Shown: piece by piece, positions 63,001-64,000 of the stretch
Numbering within the stretch: position 1 is the first letter of the stretch
Layout of the letters: every line of letters starts with the position of its first letter
DNA from: Medicago truncatula
Lineage: Eukaryota; Streptophyta; Magnoliopsida; Fabales; Fabaceae
Assembly (NCBI RefSeq): GCF_003473485.1
Contig: NC_053045.1
Coordinates: forward strand, 49,642,494-49,706,493
Length of the DNA stretch: 64,000 nt
Direction of reading: 5' to 3'
Translations under genes and position numbers: made by a program
Notes under the pieces: generated by a model
What the model saw: the letters and a program-made list of their open reading frames with translations, nothing else
What the model was told of the DNA's origin: nothing
The model's database searches: none

Positions 63001-63275
63001 GGGGTGTATTGGATTGAGATTTTAAAGGATTTTAAAAGACTTTGTGATTATAAAAAAGTCTTGTGGTATTGAATCAAGACTTTTTATAAAATATAAATAA
63101 GTCTTGTGGTATTCAACTAAGACAATCAAGACTTTTTTTGAATACAACGAAATCGTTGGTATTCAATTAGGATTTCTCACAACTTATAAAATGTCTTTTG
63201 GTATTTAAAATTTTATGGATATTGATGAATTCTTTTATGGAGTGGATTTTGTGAAATTTTTTAGTTAAAAATGTG
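63001..63275. mobile_element. One end of the 26-kb-type TIR element family
   Basis: GGGTGTATTGGATTGAGATT, then AAAAAAGTCTTGTGGTATTG subrepeats, match the left arm of the element at 26036-27226. Only this side is visible; the partner end may be deleted. Confidence 0.6.
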
Positions 63276-63469
63276 AACACAATACTTATTCAACAATCTC
63301 ACAACAAATTGTGAGGCTTTGAGAGACTTTCACAATTTTCTTTTCAGTACTATCCAACGAGATTCGATTTCTCATTAGTTTAGCAAGGTCGTTTGTTACT
63401 TTGTTATGATGAAGAAAGCTTCCAGTCTATACAGTTAGAACCTTCGCCGAAATAATGTTGGTGGATTGT

Positions 63470-64000
63470 GAGGCTTCCTATAATTTCATTCTCGTAAACT
63501 AATGGTATTGGAGGTGTTTAGTGGATGGGGAAGGGTTGTGGTTTAAGGTCTTGTTGTCTCGTTATGGTGAGGAGAGAGGGCGGCCTAGAGAGGGTGGTAG
63601 GATGGGGTCGGCGTGGTGGAGGGAAAATGTTAAAATCCAAGAGGGGATAGGTGTCGAAGGTGGAAGTTGGTTCGAAGAAATTTCTAAACGTCTTGACAAC
63701 GATCTTAACACTTATTTTTGGTCGGATTGTTGGGTGGGGACGATGTCGTTGATGGAGACATTTAGGAGGTTATTTGATTTATCGGTTCACCAGAAGTTGA
63801 CGGTAGGCGCGATGCATGCCTTAGGTTGGGGTGAGGATGGGGAGGCTTAGAGGTGGAGACGACGTTTGTTTGTCTGGGAGGAGGAGTTAGTGGTGGAGAT
63901 TAGGAACTTGTTGTCTAACAGTACTTTGCATGATTCTCAGAGAGATATTTGGCTATGGGGACTGGATACTACAGTTGGCTACACGGTCTGTGGAGTGTAT
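63470..64000 (+). mobile_element. L1-type LINE fragment, cut by the window edge
   Basis: Reading frames show GLWFKVLLSRYGEERGRPRE, then AWWRENVKIQEGIG, FWSDCWVGTMSLMETFRRLF, WRRRLFVWEEELV and, near the end, DIWLWGLDT. These are the region just after the reverse transcriptase in plant L1 LINEs. It overlaps in content with the fragment in the HMA intron (FPQLFSISAQK / RRLFDLSVHQK; WRRPLFVWE / WRRRLFVWE). It contains a stop, so it is not intact. Confidence 0.8.

Overview
This is nuclear DNA from a eudicot plant, most likely a legume of the Medicago/Trifolium type. The evidence is its AT-rich composition, short GT-AG introns, plant-specific gene families (VAP27, plant ATG8, nepenthesin-type aspartic protease, HMA protein), and a very high load of small hairpin or TIR elements, Stowaway-like MITEs and L1-type LINE scraps. 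The species call is inference. Exon models were built by hand from splice sites and reading phase.

Layout, left to right. 571-3356 (-): 5' two thirds of a PRMT7-type arginine methyltransferase that runs off the left edge. 6291-7739 (+): intronless secreted aspartic protease. 7.7-13.7 kb: repeat-rich spacer with a TRIM-like pair of direct repeats, hairpin elements and a Stowaway-like MITE. 13679-18386 (+): VAP27-type ER membrane protein, eight coding exons. 19491-21312 (-): small HMA-domain gene with a LINE fragment in an intron. 24877-25587 (-): CIR_N (LENG1-like) protein. 26.0-27.2 kb: 1.2-kb TIR element. 29507-35483 (-): a 16-exon, 469-residue multi-zinc-finger protein with an HIT finger, a CCHC knuckle and a Cys-rich tail. 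39039-41303 (-) and 46499-48775 (+): two divergent copies of an uncharacterised multi-pass membrane protein, forming an inverted duplication that includes their core promoters and about 340 bp of 3' flank. 53734-55627 (+): ATG8. 57178-60382 (-): YbaK/ProX-type aminoacyl-tRNA deacylase-like protein. 60.4-62.9 kb: a candidate TIR-bounded element holding a degenerate GRF zinc finger and a nested MITE. 63.0-64.0 kb: another TIR-family end and a LINE fragment cut by the window edge.

The genes do not form a pathway. They are ordinary, separately transcribed plant genes: protein methylation, secreted proteolysis, ER contact sites, metal-binding-like protein, RNA/splicing-associated factor, autophagy and tRNA proofreading. 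The least understood items are the inverted membrane-protein pair and the HIT/CCHC/Cys-rich protein. I saw no tRNA, rRNA, CRISPR or organellar sequence.
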